Shown: positions 1 to 8,729 of the stretch, piece after piece
How the letters are laid out: each line of letters opens with the position of its first letter
How positions within the stretch are numbered: the stretch's first letter is position 1
Assembly (NCBI RefSeq): GCF_043555935.1
Contig: NZ_JBIGIB010000001.1
Span: 1,178,001-1,242,000, forward strand
Source of the DNA: Pelomonas baiyunensis
GTDB lineage: Bacteria > Pseudomonadota > Gammaproteobacteria > Burkholderiales > Burkholderiaceae_C
Direction of reading: 5' to 3'
Length of the DNA: 64,000 nucleotides
Notes under the pieces: generated by a model
What the model saw: only the letters and a program-made list of their open reading frames with translations
Database searches by the model: none
What the model was told of the DNA's origin: nothing
Made by a program: the position numbers and the translations under genes

Positions 1-1058
1 AAGTTCTGCTCGCGGTTGCGGGCGGTCACGCCCCAGACGGAGTTCTTCTGGTTGCCGTAGTCCTTCAGCGTCTTGAGCACCGCGGTTTTGCCGGTGATCT
101 CGGTGACCTTGGCGTACAGCGGCGTGGCGCCGGGGGCTTCCAGGTACACCAGTTCGTTCACCAGCAGCGTGGGCACCAGCGGCCCGCTGATCCGGTAGAA
201 CGTGGTGTTGCCCTGCTGCCAGCTCTCCATGGTTTTGCCGTGCCGCTCCCAGAAGTCAGAGGGCAGGGCCTGGACGCCGGTGTAGAGCAGGTCGGAGTCT
301 TCCAGCGTCTTGTCGTTGCGGTAGTCCTCCGCGGGCAGGCCCAAGGCACGCGCCTTGATGCGCATGTTGATGTCCTTGGAAACCAGCACCACCTCGCGGC
401 CCGGGTGCAGGCCCTTGAGCGCTTGCACCACGCCCAGGATCTGGTTGTCCGCCTTGCCCTGCGGCAGGCCCTGGGGCAGCGGGGTGTCGATCAGCTGGGT
501 CTGGAAGAACAGCTTGCCTTCGGCTTCGCGGTGGCCCGTGCCGGCCAGCGGCAGGCCCTTGCTCATTTCCTCGACGCTGCTGCTTTGCAGGCTGGCGGCG
601 AGTTGGTCGAGCTCGCGGCTGACCTGGCGCACGTTGCGCGCCACTTCGGTCATGCCCTTCTTGTGCCCGTCCAGCTCTTCGAGCGTGATCATGGGCAGGA
701 AGACGTCATGTTCCTCGAAGCGGAACAGCGACATCGGGTCGTGCATCAGCACGTTGGTGTCCAGCACGAAGAGCTTGGCCGGGCCGGTGGCTTTGCGGCT
801 GCGCTTGGGCTTGTCGGCCACGGCGCGTGCGGGCGCCTTGGTGGCGGCCTTGACCGGCAGGCTCGACGCGGGGGCGGTGGGGGTGGGGGTGGGGAGCCTC
901 AGCACCTCGGCCGACGCGGCCACGGCCACCGGGGCGGAAGTTGAAGCGGGTGCCGTCACGGTGGGCTTGGCGCGGGGCTTGCTGGGAGTCAGTTTGGCCG
1001 CGTAGGCAGAGTCATCCAGGCGGCTGGCGCGTTGTGCAGGGGGCTTGGGCAGTGGCAT
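1..1058 (-). CDS. PhoH family protein with N-terminal PIN domain (3' end outside window)
   Basis: The first 352 codons of a minus-strand gene are visible; it runs off the left edge without a stop. After an Ala/Pro/Lys-rich, probably disordered leader (residues 1-92), a PIN nuclease-like domain begins with VLDTNVLMHD (acidic D100, N102) and continues to about residue 240 (ITLEELDGHKKG, LVSKDINMRIKARALG). This PIN plus PhoH ATPase layout is known for the YlaK/PhoH2 toxin-helicase-like family; the PhoH Walker motifs should lie beyond the window, so the ATPase half is inferred. The ATG at 1058 starts MPLPKPPA. The gene follows bcp on the same strand but a terminator lies between them, so it is probably transcribed alone. 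Confidence 0.85.
   Translation of the reverse strand, partial: MPLPKPPAQRASRLDDSAYAAKLTPSKPRAKPTVTAPASTSAPVAVAASAEVLRLPTPTPTAPASSLPVKAATKAPARAVADKPKRSRKATGPAKLFVLDTNVLMHDPMSLFRFEEHDVFLPMITLEELDGHKKGMTEVARNVRQVSRELDQLAASLQSSSVEEMSKGLPLAGTGHREAEGKLFFQTQLIDTPLPQGLPQGKADNQILGVVQALKGLHPGREVVLVSKDINMRIKARALGLPAEDYRNDKTLEDSDLLYTGVQALPSDFWERHGKTMESWQQGNTTFYRISGPLVPTLLVNELVYLEAPGATPLYAKVTEITGKTAVLKTLKDYGNQKNSVWGVTARNREQN
870..894 (+). other. G-quadruplex-forming motif inside the PhoH gene
   Basis: Four guanine runs of 5, 5, 5 and 4 bases separated by loops of 4, 1 and 1 bases lie on the plus strand, which is the template strand of the PIN-PhoH gene. In the protein it encodes a Pro-Thr repeat in the disordered leader. 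It fits the standard G3+N1-7 quadruplex pattern; whether it folds or slows transcription is not shown by sequence. Confidence 0.5.
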
Positions 1059-1111
1059 GTACGGCAGGGCTGCAGGAAGTGAACCCCACGCGCCGACGCC
1101 GCCAGAAAGCA

Positions 1112-1140
1112 AAAAGCCGCACAGGGTGAGTGCGGCTTTT
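1112..1140 (-). terminator. rho-independent terminator after bcp
   Basis: A perfect 11-base-pair inverted repeat (AAAAGCCGCAC / GTGCGGCTTTT) surrounds a 7-base loop. It lies 85 bases past the bcp stop. The A/T ends make it work in either direction, but only bcp reads into it; the next gene starts at 1058. Confidence 0.85.
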
Positions 1141-1224
1141 GAATCTGGAGCGAGGTGGCGACCCGGGGCATGCTTTGATTATGCACACCCGGGAGCCCCC
1201 CGAGATGTCAGCGAAAACGGGGGC

Positions 1225-1704
1225 TCAGGCCGCTTCTTTCTTCAGGCCTTTCACGGCCTTCAGCACTTCGTCCACATGGCCCGCGACCTTGATGCCGCGC
1301 CACTCGCCCACCAGGATGCCGGTGGGGCTGATCAGGAACGTGGAGCGCTCGATGCCCTTCACCTTCTTGCCGTACATGATCTTGTTCTTGACCACGCCGA
1401 ACATGTGGCAGAGCTTCTCTTCGGTGTCGGCGATCAGCTCGAACGGCAGTTCCAGCGCTTGCTTGAACTTCTCGTGCGACGCCATGTTGTCGCGCGACAC
1501 GCCCAGCACAACTGCGCCAGCCTTCACGAAGTCCTTGTGGCGATCGCGGAATTGCATGGCCTCGGTGGTACAACCCGGTGTGTTGTCTTTCGGATAGAAG
1601 TACAGCACGACCGACTTGCCCAGGTAGGTGTTGGCGGTGAACTTCACACCGCCGGTGGCTTGAGCCTCAATTTCCGGCAGGGGTTTGTTGAGCGCAGGCG
1701 TCAT
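1225..1704 (-). CDS. bcp: thioredoxin-dependent thiol peroxidase (Bcp/PrxQ peroxiredoxin)
   Basis: A cytoplasmic peroxiredoxin of 159 residues that reduces hydrogen peroxide and organic hydroperoxides using thioredoxin. The peroxidatic cysteine is C45 in the motif NTPGCTTEA, following VVLYFYPKD. The resolving cysteine found five residues later in E. coli Bcp is absent here (Met at 50), so it is of the one-cysteine arrangement or resolves through C99; that is inference. A longer open frame reaches 1767, but the ATG at 1704 (MTPALNKPLPE) gives the usual family start and length. A terminator follows at 1112-1140. Confidence 0.92.
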   Translation of the reverse strand: MTPALNKPLPEIEAQATGGVKFTANTYLGKSVVLYFYPKDNTPGCTTEAMQFRDRHKDFVKAGAVVLGVSRDNMASHEKFKQALELPFELIADTEEKLCHMFGVVKNKIMYGKKVKGIERSTFLISPTGILVGEWRGIKVAGHVDEVLKAVKGLKKEAA

Positions 1705-1799
1705 GGGGGAGTGCGGCAAGTTGGGCTCACGGGGTCCCCGGTTCGTGAAACCGCTGCTGTGCAGCATTTCACGCGGGCGCCCGCAGGCAATAGCTCACG

Positions 1800-1805
1800 A
1801 TTATA
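1800..1805 (-). promoter_or_regulatory. bcp: candidate -10 box for bcp
   Basis: On the minus strand the exact hexamer TATAAT occurs about 95 bases before the bcp ATG in a GC-rich gap. No good -35 box is visible at 17 bases upstream, so this is a suggestion based on one hexamer. Confidence 0.35.
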
Positions 1806-1842
1806 AAGCCTCCGCCGCCACGCCCGTTGGCGGGGCTGGCGT

Positions 1843-2217
1843 TCAGCTTTCGATCAGCAGCGCCGCCAGCACGTTTCGGCCCTCGCTGGCCAACACGTTG
1901 TAGGTGCGGCAAGCGGCTGCAATGTCCATGACCTCGAAGCCAATGCGGGCCTCCACCAGCCCGCGCCAAAGCGCCGGACTCGGAAAACGCAAGCGCGCGC
2001 CGCTGCCGAACACCACCAGCTCCGGTCGTAGCGTCAGGATTGCTTCGAAATCGGCGGGTTGAAGTTCCTCGAAGCGCGAAGGCCTCCACGCATTGACCGG
2101 GCCCTTCCAGGGCACCAGCACACTGGCCGTGTGGGGCTGGCCATTCACCCAGACGCCCTGGGTGTCATGGCGGGAAATGCTGTTGCCGCCTTGCGGCTCG
2201 TCGAGCTGGAACTTCAT
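1843..2217 (-). CDS. Mth938-like domain-containing protein (DUF498)
   Basis: A 124-residue soluble protein of the Mth938/DUF498 family, related to the small domain of the mitochondrial complex I assembly factor NDUFAF3. Recognisable family features are the early YxxxGVWVNG-like strand, SVLVPW near residue 33 and PELVVFGSGARLRFP near 64-79. Its bacterial role is not established. It is divergent from alaA with about 120 bases between the starts, so both promoters must sit there. The start ATG at 2217 (MKFQLDEP) matches family length. Confidence 0.8.
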   Translation of the reverse strand: MKFQLDEPQGGNSISRHDTQGVWVNGQPHTASVLVPWKGPVNAWRPSRFEELQPADFEAILTLRPELVVFGSGARLRFPSPALWRGLVEARIGFEVMDIAAACRTYNVLASEGRNVLAALLIES

Positions 2218-2338
2218 GGATGGGAGGCCAAAACGCCGGCCGCGAGTGTCGCGCAGAACCGGCGCCCGAGTGGCGGGGGCTGCTTAAACTCACAGACCGC
2301 CCAATGCGGTGCAGCATTTTTCGTCCCTGGAGCCCCCT

Positions 2339-3565
2339 TTGAAGCCCATCGCCAAGTCCAGCAAGCTCGCCAGCGTCAGCTACGACATCCGTGGCCCGGT
2401 GCTCGACAAGGCCCGCCAGATGGAGGAAGAGGGCCAGAAGATCATCAAGCTGAACATCGGCAACACCGCCGTGTTCGGGCTGACGCCGCCCGACGAGATC
2501 GTGCAGGACATGATCCGCAACCTGGGCGACGCCGGCGGCTACACCGACAGCAAGGGCCTGTTCGCCCCGCGCAAGGCGGTGGTGCACTACACCCAGCAAA
2601 AGGGCATCAAGGGCGTCACGGTCGACGACGTGTACCTGGGCAACGGGGCGTCGGAGCTGATTCAGATGGCGATCAACGCCCTGGTCAACGACGGCGACGA
2701 GATCCTCATCCCCAGCCCGGACTTCCCGCTCTACACCGCCGTCGTGGGCCTGTCCGGCGGCCGCCCGGTGCACTACCGCTGCGACGAAGGCGCCGGCTGG
2801 CTGCCCGACCTGGCGGACATCGAGTCCAAGATCAGCCCGCGCACCCGCGGCATCATGGTGTGCAACCCGAACAACCCGACGGGCGCGCTGTACCCGAACG
2901 ATTTGCTGCTGGGCATCATCGAGCTCGCCCGCAAGCACCAGCTCGTCGTCTTCGCAGACGAGATCTACGACAAGACTTTGTACGACGGCCACGTGCACAC
3001 CAGCATGGCGTCGCTGGCCGATGACGTGCTGTTCATCACTTTCAACGGCCTGTCCAAGAACTACCGCAGCTGCGGCTACCGCGCCGGCTGGATGATCGTC
3101 AGCGGCGAAAAGCGCCATGCCCGCGACTACATCGAGGGCCTGAACATGCTGGCCTCGCTGCGCCTGTGCTCTAACACGCCGGGGCAGTTGGCGATCCAGA
3201 CCGCGCTGGGCGGCCATCAAAGCATTGATGACCTGGTGGCGCCCACCGGCCGCCTGTGCCGCCAGCGCGACTTGGCGTACGAACTGCTGACGCAGATTCC
3301 CGGCGTCAGCGTCGTCAAGCCCAAGGCGGCGCTCTACATGTTCCCGCGCCTGGACCCGCAGATGTACCCGATCGGCGACGACCAGCAGTTCGCCTACGAG
3401 TTGCTGGCAGAAGAGAAGGTGTTGATCGTCCAGGGCACGGGCTTCAACTGGCCCGAGCATGACCACTTCCGCCTGGTTTTCCTGCCCAATGTGGACGACC
3501 TGCGCGAAGCCATCGGCCGCATTGAGCGATTCCTGGCCGGCTACCGCCGCCGCAGTTCCGTCTGA
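2339..3565 (+). CDS. alaA: PLP-dependent aminotransferase, AlaA-like (glutamate-pyruvate transaminase)
   Basis: A fold-type I aminotransferase (408 residues) closely resembling E. coli AlaA (YfbQ), which makes alanine from pyruvate and glutamate. Signature motifs: YDIRGPVL near 15, NPNNPTG at 176-182, DEIYD at 207-211 and the Schiff-base lysine K240 in GLSKNYR, followed by GYRAGW. I prefer the TTG at 2339 because it is preceded by GGAG at a good distance and gives the family start MKPIAKS; a GTG at 2309 would add ten residues. It heads the run into hom and thrC, which are 30 and 10 bases apart, so co-transcription is likely. Confidence 0.88.
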   Translation: MKPIAKSSKLASVSYDIRGPVLDKARQMEEEGQKIIKLNIGNTAVFGLTPPDEIVQDMIRNLGDAGGYTDSKGLFAPRKAVVHYTQQKGIKGVTVDDVYLGNGASELIQMAINALVNDGDEILIPSPDFPLYTAVVGLSGGRPVHYRCDEGAGWLPDLADIESKISPRTRGIMVCNPNNPTGALYPNDLLLGIIELARKHQLVVFADEIYDKTLYDGHVHTSMASLADDVLFITFNGLSKNYRSCGYRAGWMIVSGEKRHARDYIEGLNMLASLRLCSNTPGQLAIQTALGGHQSIDDLVAPTGRLCRQRDLAYELLTQIPGVSVVKPKAALYMFPRLDPQMYPIGDDQQFAYELLAEEKVLIVQGTGFNWPEHDHFRLVFLPNVDDLREAIGRIERFLAGYRRRSSV

Positions 3566-3595
3566 TTTCCCGTTGTTGTATCTGAGAGCCTTGCA

Positions 3596-4915
3596 ATGAA
3601 GCCCATCCAAGTTGGCCTGATCGGCCTCGGCACCGTCGGTGCCGGCACCTTCAACGTGTTGCAGCGCAACCAGGCCGAGATTCGCGGCCGCGCGGGCCGG
3701 GGCATCGAGATTGCAATGGTGGCCGCACGCAATGCCGAGCGCGCCAAGGCCTACCAGGCCATCGTGGGTGACGCCGTGCCCTGCACGGGCGACGCGCAGC
3801 AACTGGTGAACAACCCGGCCATCGACATCGTGGTCGAGCTGATCGGTGGCATCGAGCCCGCCCGCACGCTGGTGTTGCAGGCGATTGCGAACGGCAAGCA
3901 TGTCGTCACCGCCAACAAGGCGCTGCTGGCGCTGCATGGCAGCGAAATCTTTGCCGCGGCGCGTGAGAAGGGCGTGACCGTCGCGTTCGAGGCGGCCGTG
4001 GCCGGTGGCATTCCCATCATCAAGGCGCTGCGCGAGGGGCTGACGGCCAACCGCATCGAGTGGATCGCCGGCATCATCAACGGCACCACGAACTTCATCC
4101 TGTCGGAAATGCGCGGCAAGGGCCTGGACTTCGCCACCGTGCTGAAGGAAGCCCAGCGCCTGGGCTACGCCGAAGCCGACCCGACGTTCGACATCGAAGG
4201 CGTGGACGCCGCCCACAAGCTCACCCTCATGAGCGCCATCGCGTTCGGCGTGCCGGTGCAGTTCGACAAGGCGCACGTGGAGGGCATCTCCAGCCTGCAG
4301 GCCACCGACATCAAGTACGCCGAGCAACTGGGCTACCGCATCAAGCTGCTGGGCATCACCCGCCGCCGCGACAACGGCATCGAGCTGCGTGTGCACCCGA
4401 CGCTGATTCCGGCCAGCCGTCTGATCGCCAATGTCGAAGGCGCGATGAACGCCGTCGTCGTGCAGGCCGATGCGGTGGGCACCACGCTGTACTACGGCAA
4501 GGGCGCGGGCGCCGAGCCCACCGCTTCGGCCGTGGTGGCTGACCTGGTGGATGTGACCCGCCTGGCCACCGCCGACCCCGACCACCGCGTGCCGCACCTG
4601 GCCTTCCAGCCCGATGCCATCAGCAACACGCCGGTGCTGGGCATGGACGAGGTGCAAACCGCCTTCTACCTGCGCCTGGTGGTGGCCGACCAACCCGGCG
4701 TGCTGTCGCGCATCACCACCATCCTGGCTGAGAGCGACATCTCCATCGACGCTGTGCTGCAGCGCGAATCCGCCGACGGCGAGCGCCAGACTGACCTCAT
4801 CATCCTGACGCACGACACGGTCGAAGGCCGCATGAACAACGCGCTGGCCAAGATGCAGGCGCTGTCCACCGTGCTGGCGCCGATCGTGAAGCTCCGCAAA
4901 GAAGAACTCGCCTGA
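3596..4915 (+). CDS. hom: homoserine dehydrogenase
   Basis: Reduces aspartate semialdehyde to homoserine with NAD(P)H, the branch step to threonine and methionine. The 439-residue protein starts with a Rossmann motif GLIGLGTVGAGT (about residues 8-19), has the substrate/catalytic block DPTFDIEGVDAAHKLT near 195-210, and ends with an ACT domain (FYLRLVVADQPGVLSRIT from about 357), the usual site for feedback by threonine. Length and order match the monofunctional bacterial enzyme without a fused aspartokinase. It is followed at 10 bases by thrC, the standard partner. Confidence 0.96.
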   Translation: MKPIQVGLIGLGTVGAGTFNVLQRNQAEIRGRAGRGIEIAMVAARNAERAKAYQAIVGDAVPCTGDAQQLVNNPAIDIVVELIGGIEPARTLVLQAIANGKHVVTANKALLALHGSEIFAAAREKGVTVAFEAAVAGGIPIIKALREGLTANRIEWIAGIINGTTNFILSEMRGKGLDFATVLKEAQRLGYAEADPTFDIEGVDAAHKLTLMSAIAFGVPVQFDKAHVEGISSLQATDIKYAEQLGYRIKLLGITRRRDNGIELRVHPTLIPASRLIANVEGAMNAVVVQADAVGTTLYYGKGAGAEPTASAVVADLVDVTRLATADPDHRVPHLAFQPDAISNTPVLGMDEVQTAFYLRLVVADQPGVLSRITTILAESDISIDAVLQRESADGERQTDLIILTHDTVEGRMNNALAKMQALSTVLAPIVKLRKEELA

Positions 4916-4925
4916 ACCCGCAGCC

Positions 4926-6317
4926 ATGAAGTACATCTCCACCCGCGGTGACCAGACCGAGCGCGGCTTCTCCGACATCCTGCTCGAAGGCCTGGCGCCG
5001 GACGGCGGCCTGTACCTGCCCAAGGCCTACCCGCAGGTCGACGACGCGACGCTGACCCGTTGGCGCGGCCTGGCGTATGCGGACCTGGCCTTCGAGATCC
5101 TGTCGCTCTACATCGACGACATCCCGGCCGACGACCTGCACGCCATCACGCGCAAGGTCTACACCGAGCAAGTGTTCGGCACGAAGGAAATCACCCCGCT
5201 GACCTGGCTGGGCGACCACCTGGCGCTGGAGGGGCTGTCCAACGGCCCGACGCTGGCCTTCAAGGACATGGCCATGCAACTGCTCGGCGCCTTGTTCGAG
5301 TACGAACTGGGCCGCCGCGGCGAGACGCTCAACATCCTGGGCGCCACCTCGGGCGACACCGGCAGTGCGGCCGAGTACGCGATGCGGGGCAAGAAGGGCG
5401 TCAACGTCTTCATGCTCAGCCCCAACGGCCGCATGAGCCCCTTCCAGCAGGCGCAGATGTTCAGCCTGCAGGACGCCAACATCCACAACATCGCCATCGA
5501 CGGCGTGTTTGACGACTGCCAGGACATCGTCAAGGCCGTGTCGAACGACCTGGCTTTCAAGCGCGAACACCGCATCGGCACGGTCAACTCCATCAACTGG
5601 GCGCGTCTGCTGGCGCAGGTGGTGTACTACTTTGCGGGCTACTTCCAGGCCACGAAGAGCAACAGCGAGCAGGTCAGTTTCACCGTGCCGTCAGGCAACT
5701 TCGGCAACGTCTGCGCCGGCCATGTGGCACGCATGATGGGCCTGCCGATTGCCAAGTTGGTGGTGGCCACCAACGAGAACGACGTGCTGGACGAGTTCTT
5801 CCGCACCGGCGCCTACCGCCCGCGCGGCACGGCCGACACGCACGAAACCTCCAGCCCGTCGATGGACATCTCCAAGGCCAGCAACTTCGAGCGCTTCGTG
5901 TTCGACCTGCTCGGCCGCGATGGCGCCCGGGTCAAGGCCGCGTTCACCTCGCCCGCGTTCGAGCTTGCCCCGGCCGAACATGCGGCGATTGCCGGTTTCG
6001 GTTTCCAGTCGGGCCGCAGCACCCACGCGGACCGCGTGGCCACCATCCGCCGCTGCCATGCAGAGCACGGCGTCGTCATTGACCCGCACACGGCCGACGG
6101 CCTCAAGGTGGCGCTGGAACTGCGCAACCCCGCGGCCAGCATGCTGGTGCTGGAAACGGCGCTGCCGGCCAAATTCGCGGCCACCATTCACGAGGCGCTG
6201 GCCATCGAGCCGCCGCGCCCGGCGGGGCTGGAAGGCATCGAGCAACTCCCGAAGCGCGTGAAAGTCATGGCGGCGGATGTGGAAGCCGTGAAGGCCTACA
6301 TTCACGCCCATGTCTGA
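4926..6317 (+). CDS. thrC: threonine synthase
   Basis: Converts O-phosphohomoserine to threonine with PLP. The 463-residue protein is the long proteobacterial/yeast-like type: N-terminal MKYISTRGD, the PLP lysine in PTLAFKDMAMQ (about residue 117), the phosphate-binding GATSGDTGSAA loop, and NSINWARLLAQ. Its 3' end overlaps the start of moeA by 8 bases, which ties the molybdenum cofactor genes to the threonine operon by translational coupling. Confidence 0.96.
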   Translation: MKYISTRGDQTERGFSDILLEGLAPDGGLYLPKAYPQVDDATLTRWRGLAYADLAFEILSLYIDDIPADDLHAITRKVYTEQVFGTKEITPLTWLGDHLALEGLSNGPTLAFKDMAMQLLGALFEYELGRRGETLNILGATSGDTGSAAEYAMRGKKGVNVFMLSPNGRMSPFQQAQMFSLQDANIHNIAIDGVFDDCQDIVKAVSNDLAFKREHRIGTVNSINWARLLAQVVYYFAGYFQATKSNSEQVSFTVPSGNFGNVCAGHVARMMGLPIAKLVVATNENDVLDEFFRTGAYRPRGTADTHETSSPSMDISKASNFERFVFDLLGRDGARVKAAFTSPAFELAPAEHAAIAGFGFQSGRSTHADRVATIRRCHAEHGVVIDPHTADGLKVALELRNPAASMLVLETALPAKFAATIHEALAIEPPRPAGLEGIEQLPKRVKVMAADVEAVKAYIHAHV

Positions 6318-7521
6318 AGCACCGAAGAAGCCGAACCTCACCCCGCTCGACGACGCGCTGGCCACGCTGCTGGCGCAAGTTCAGCCGCTCGCTGAAACTG
6401 AAACCTTGCCCACCACCGCGGCGCGCGGCCGGGTGCTGGCGCAAGGCCTGATCTCCCCGGTGGACGTGCCGCCGGCCGACAACTCCGCCATGGACGGCTA
6501 CGCCTTGCGCGCGGCCGAGGTGGGTGGCGCGTTGCCCGTGACGCAACGCATCCCGGCGGGCGGCGTGCCGCAGCCGCTGGCGGCGGGCGAGGCGGCCCGC
6601 ATCTTCACGGGCGCCCAGGTGCCGCCGGGCGCCGATACCGTCGTCATGCAGGAGCACACCGAGTTGGTGGACGGCCGCGTGCGGGTGACCCAGCCGGTCA
6701 AGCCCGGCCAGCATGTGCGGCTGCGGGGCGAGGACGTCAAAACCGGCAGCGTGGTGCTGCCCGCCGGCACGCGGCTGGATGCCGTGGCGCTGGGTTTGGC
6801 CGCCACCGCCGGCGCTGCGGCGTTGACGGTGACGCGGCGCCCGCGTGTGGCGCTGTTCTCTACCGGCGACGAACTCGTCATGCCCGGCCAGCCCCTGCCG
6901 CCGGGCGCCATCTACAACTCCAACCGCTTCACCCTGCGTGCGCTACTGGAAGGCCTGGGCTGCGAAGTCATTGACCTCGGCATCGTGCCGGATCAACTCG
7001 ACGCCACCCGGACCGCCCTGCGTGAGGCGGCTTCCAGGGCCGATGTGATCGTCACGTCGGGCGGCGTTTCGGTCGGCGAGGAAGACCACCTCAAGCCCGC
7101 CGTGCAGGCGGAAGGTCAACTCGACCTTTGGGCCATCGCCATCAAGCCCGGCAAGCCCTTCGCGTACGGTCGGGTCGGCGCGGCGCATTTCATCGGCCTG
7201 CCGGGCAACCCGGTGTCCAGCCTCGTCACCTTCCTGGTGCTGGTGCGGCCCTTCCTGCTGAAGCTGCAGGGCGCCACGCGCCTCGCGCCGCGGGGCTACC
7301 TGATTCCTGCCGGGTTCGATTGGCCCAAGCCCGACAAGCGCCGCGAGTTCCTGCGCGTGCGGCTGGATGAGGCCAGCGGCCTGGCCCTGTTCGGCAACCA
7401 AAGCAGCGGCGTGCTGACCTCGGCCTTCTGGGCCGATGGCTTGATCGACAACCCAGCGGGCCAGGCGTTTGCGCAGGGCGATGCCGTGCGCTTCATCCCG
7501 TTCTCGGAGTTGCTGGCATGA
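6310..7521 (+). CDS. moeA: molybdopterin molybdenumtransferase MoeA
   Basis: Inserts molybdate into adenylylated molybdopterin, the last general step of molybdenum cofactor synthesis, in the cytoplasm. The 403 residues include DNSAMDGYA (about 57-65), the MoCF domain motifs STGDELVMPGQ and TSGGVSVGEEDH, and LPGNPVSSLVTF. It overlaps thrC by 8 bases and moaD by 4 bases (ATGA), showing a compact operon. Confidence 0.95.
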   Translation: MSEAPKKPNLTPLDDALATLLAQVQPLAETETLPTTAARGRVLAQGLISPVDVPPADNSAMDGYALRAAEVGGALPVTQRIPAGGVPQPLAAGEAARIFTGAQVPPGADTVVMQEHTELVDGRVRVTQPVKPGQHVRLRGEDVKTGSVVLPAGTRLDAVALGLAATAGAAALTVTRRPRVALFSTGDELVMPGQPLPPGAIYNSNRFTLRALLEGLGCEVIDLGIVPDQLDATRTALREAASRADVIVTSGGVSVGEEDHLKPAVQAEGQLDLWAIAIKPGKPFAYGRVGAAHFIGLPGNPVSSLVTFLVLVRPFLLKLQGATRLAPRGYLIPAGFDWPKPDKRREFLRVRLDEASGLALFGNQSSGVLTSAFWADGLIDNPAGQAFAQGDAVRFIPFSELLA

Positions 7522-7775
7522 CCATCACCGTGAAGCTGCGCTTCTTCGCGTCCCTGCGCGAGCGACTGGGCGAGGCCGACACGCTGGTGCTGCCCGCGGG
7601 CTCGACCGTGGGGGCGGCCCGTGATGCACTGATGGCGCGAGGCAGTGCGCATGCCGAGGCGCTGGCGCGTTCGCGGGCGGTCCGCGCGGCGGTCAACCAG
7701 AAGATGGCCGCAGAGACGGCCTCGCTGGCCGACGGCGACGAACTCGCCTTCTTCCCGCCCGTGACCGGCGGTTGA
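7518..7775 (+). CDS. moaD: molybdopterin synthase sulfur carrier subunit MoaD
   Basis: A small ubiquitin-like protein (85 residues) that carries the thiocarboxylate used by molybdopterin synthase. It has the beta-grasp opening ITVKLRFFASLRERLG and ends in the diagnostic di-glycine (PPVTGG), which is adenylylated and thiolated. Its partner MoaE is 12 kb away at 19572 rather than adjacent. It overlaps moeA by 4 bases and its stop overlaps the start of the next gene. Confidence 0.95.
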   Translation: MTITVKLRFFASLRERLGEADTLVLPAGSTVGAARDALMARGSAHAEALARSRAVRAAVNQKMAAETASLADGDELAFFPPVTGG

Positions 7776-8146
7776 CGGTGCAGGGGCTGCATCTCACAGC
7801 CGACCTGCGCGGCGTCGACCCGGCGCTCGCGCCGATGACCGATCCGACCGCGCTTGGCGCGCTGTGCCGCGACGCGGTCCAAACGGCCGGCCTGAGCGGC
7901 GTGGCAGACCTGATGCACCGTTTTGGCCCGGCCTACGGCCAGAGCGGTATCACCGGCGTGGTGCTGCTGGCCGAGTCGCACCTGGCCGTGCACACCTGGC
8001 CGGAGCTCGGCGCCGTGACGCTGGACGTGTACGTCTGCAACTACGGGGCGGACAACAGTGCCAAGGCCCAAGCATTGCTGGACCAACTGGTGGCGGCCTT
8101 CGCGCCGCAGGCGGTTCAGCGGCAGGCCTTGCAGCGCGGCAGCTGA
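7772..8146 (+). CDS. S-adenosylmethionine decarboxylase proenzyme (SpeD/SpeH class 1 type)
   Basis: A pyruvoyl-dependent decarboxylase proenzyme that supplies decarboxylated AdoMet, the aminopropyl donor for spermidine. The 124 residues carry the self-cleavage site between E68 and S69 in LAESHLAVHTWPELG, the proton-donor-like H74 and C89 (DVYVCNYG), all as in the Thermotoga/Bacillus class. The TTG at 7772 overlaps the moaD stop; a GTG at 7778 is the alternative start. It ends 10 bases from the convergent block that contains an aminopropyltransferase at 10935-12494, its obvious partner. Joining it to the moeA-moaD operon is unusual. Confidence 0.9.
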   Translation: MTVQGLHLTADLRGVDPALAPMTDPTALGALCRDAVQTAGLSGVADLMHRFGPAYGQSGITGVVLLAESHLAVHTWPELGAVTLDVYVCNYGADNSAKAQALLDQLVAAFAPQAVQRQALQRGS

Positions 8147-8156
8147 AGGCTCGACC

Positions 8157-8729
8157 TCAGTGCTCGCCGGCCGCGGCGGCGCGCACGAGGCGTAGCACGG
8201 CGCGCTCCTGCACCAACTTCGGTGCGGCCTCGCCTTGCAGCGAATCCACTCGCCACCGCTCGCCACCCTCGCCGATCGGGGTGGCCGTGTGCGTCGGATA
8301 GGTGCGCCCCGTCCAGTTTTTGTCTTCCGGGCCCGGCATGGCAAAGGGAGGAAAGGCCATTGGTTCCAGCGCATGGCAGCAGCGGCGGTCGTCGATGAGG
8401 CTGGAAAGTTCTCGGACCGTGGGCAGCCGCCAGCGCTCGGAGGGGGTGGACAGCCGTTGCGCCGTCTGCTCCGCCCAACGGGTGTGAAGCCAATCGGGCG
8501 TGCCCGTGCAGGCCGCAGTGCCGGCCGCGTCGACGCTGAAACGCGTGCCCACCGGGCAACGCTGCCACACGAGGCCGAGTTGGCGGTCCAGCACCAACCA
8601 TGGCGTGGCCGTCAGCGGCTGAAACCGGGACTCGACCCGTGACAGCCAAAGGTCGAGCCCCAGCATGCCTGCGCCCGCCAGCAGCAGGACGGTCACACCC
8701 CACAGTCCTCGGCGCAGCCAGTTCACCAC
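8157..8729 (-). CDS. Lcl domain-containing (DUF1566) membrane-anchored protein, copy 2
   Basis: A 190-residue protein with one N-terminal membrane helix (about residues 9-27) and an Lcl/DUF1566 domain recognised by the hallmark VLDRQLGLVWQRC near 46-58 and WRLPTVRELSSLID near 100-113. Such domains form C-type-lectin-like outward-facing folds in many bacteria; their ligand is not known. The helix with nothing but the domain after it suggests a periplasmic anchor. It starts at a GTG overlapping the end of the previous gene by 7 bases and is the last gene of the minus-strand polyamine block. Confidence 0.78.
   Translation of the reverse strand: MVNWLRRGLWGVTVLLLAGAGMLGLDLWLSRVESRFQPLTATPWLVLDRQLGLVWQRCPVGTRFSVDAAGTAACTGTPDWLHTRWAEQTAQRLSTPSERWRLPTVRELSSLIDDRRCCHALEPMAFPPFAMPGPEDKNWTGRTYPTHTATPIGEGGERWRVDSLQGEAAPKLVQERAVLRLVRAAAAGEH

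Noticed and set aside
2165..5023. A 952-codon open frame on the minus strand opposite alaA and hom.
   Set aside because: It is a GC-rich shadow of two certain genes, has no recognisable domain and low-complexity Val/Gln/His/Ala content.
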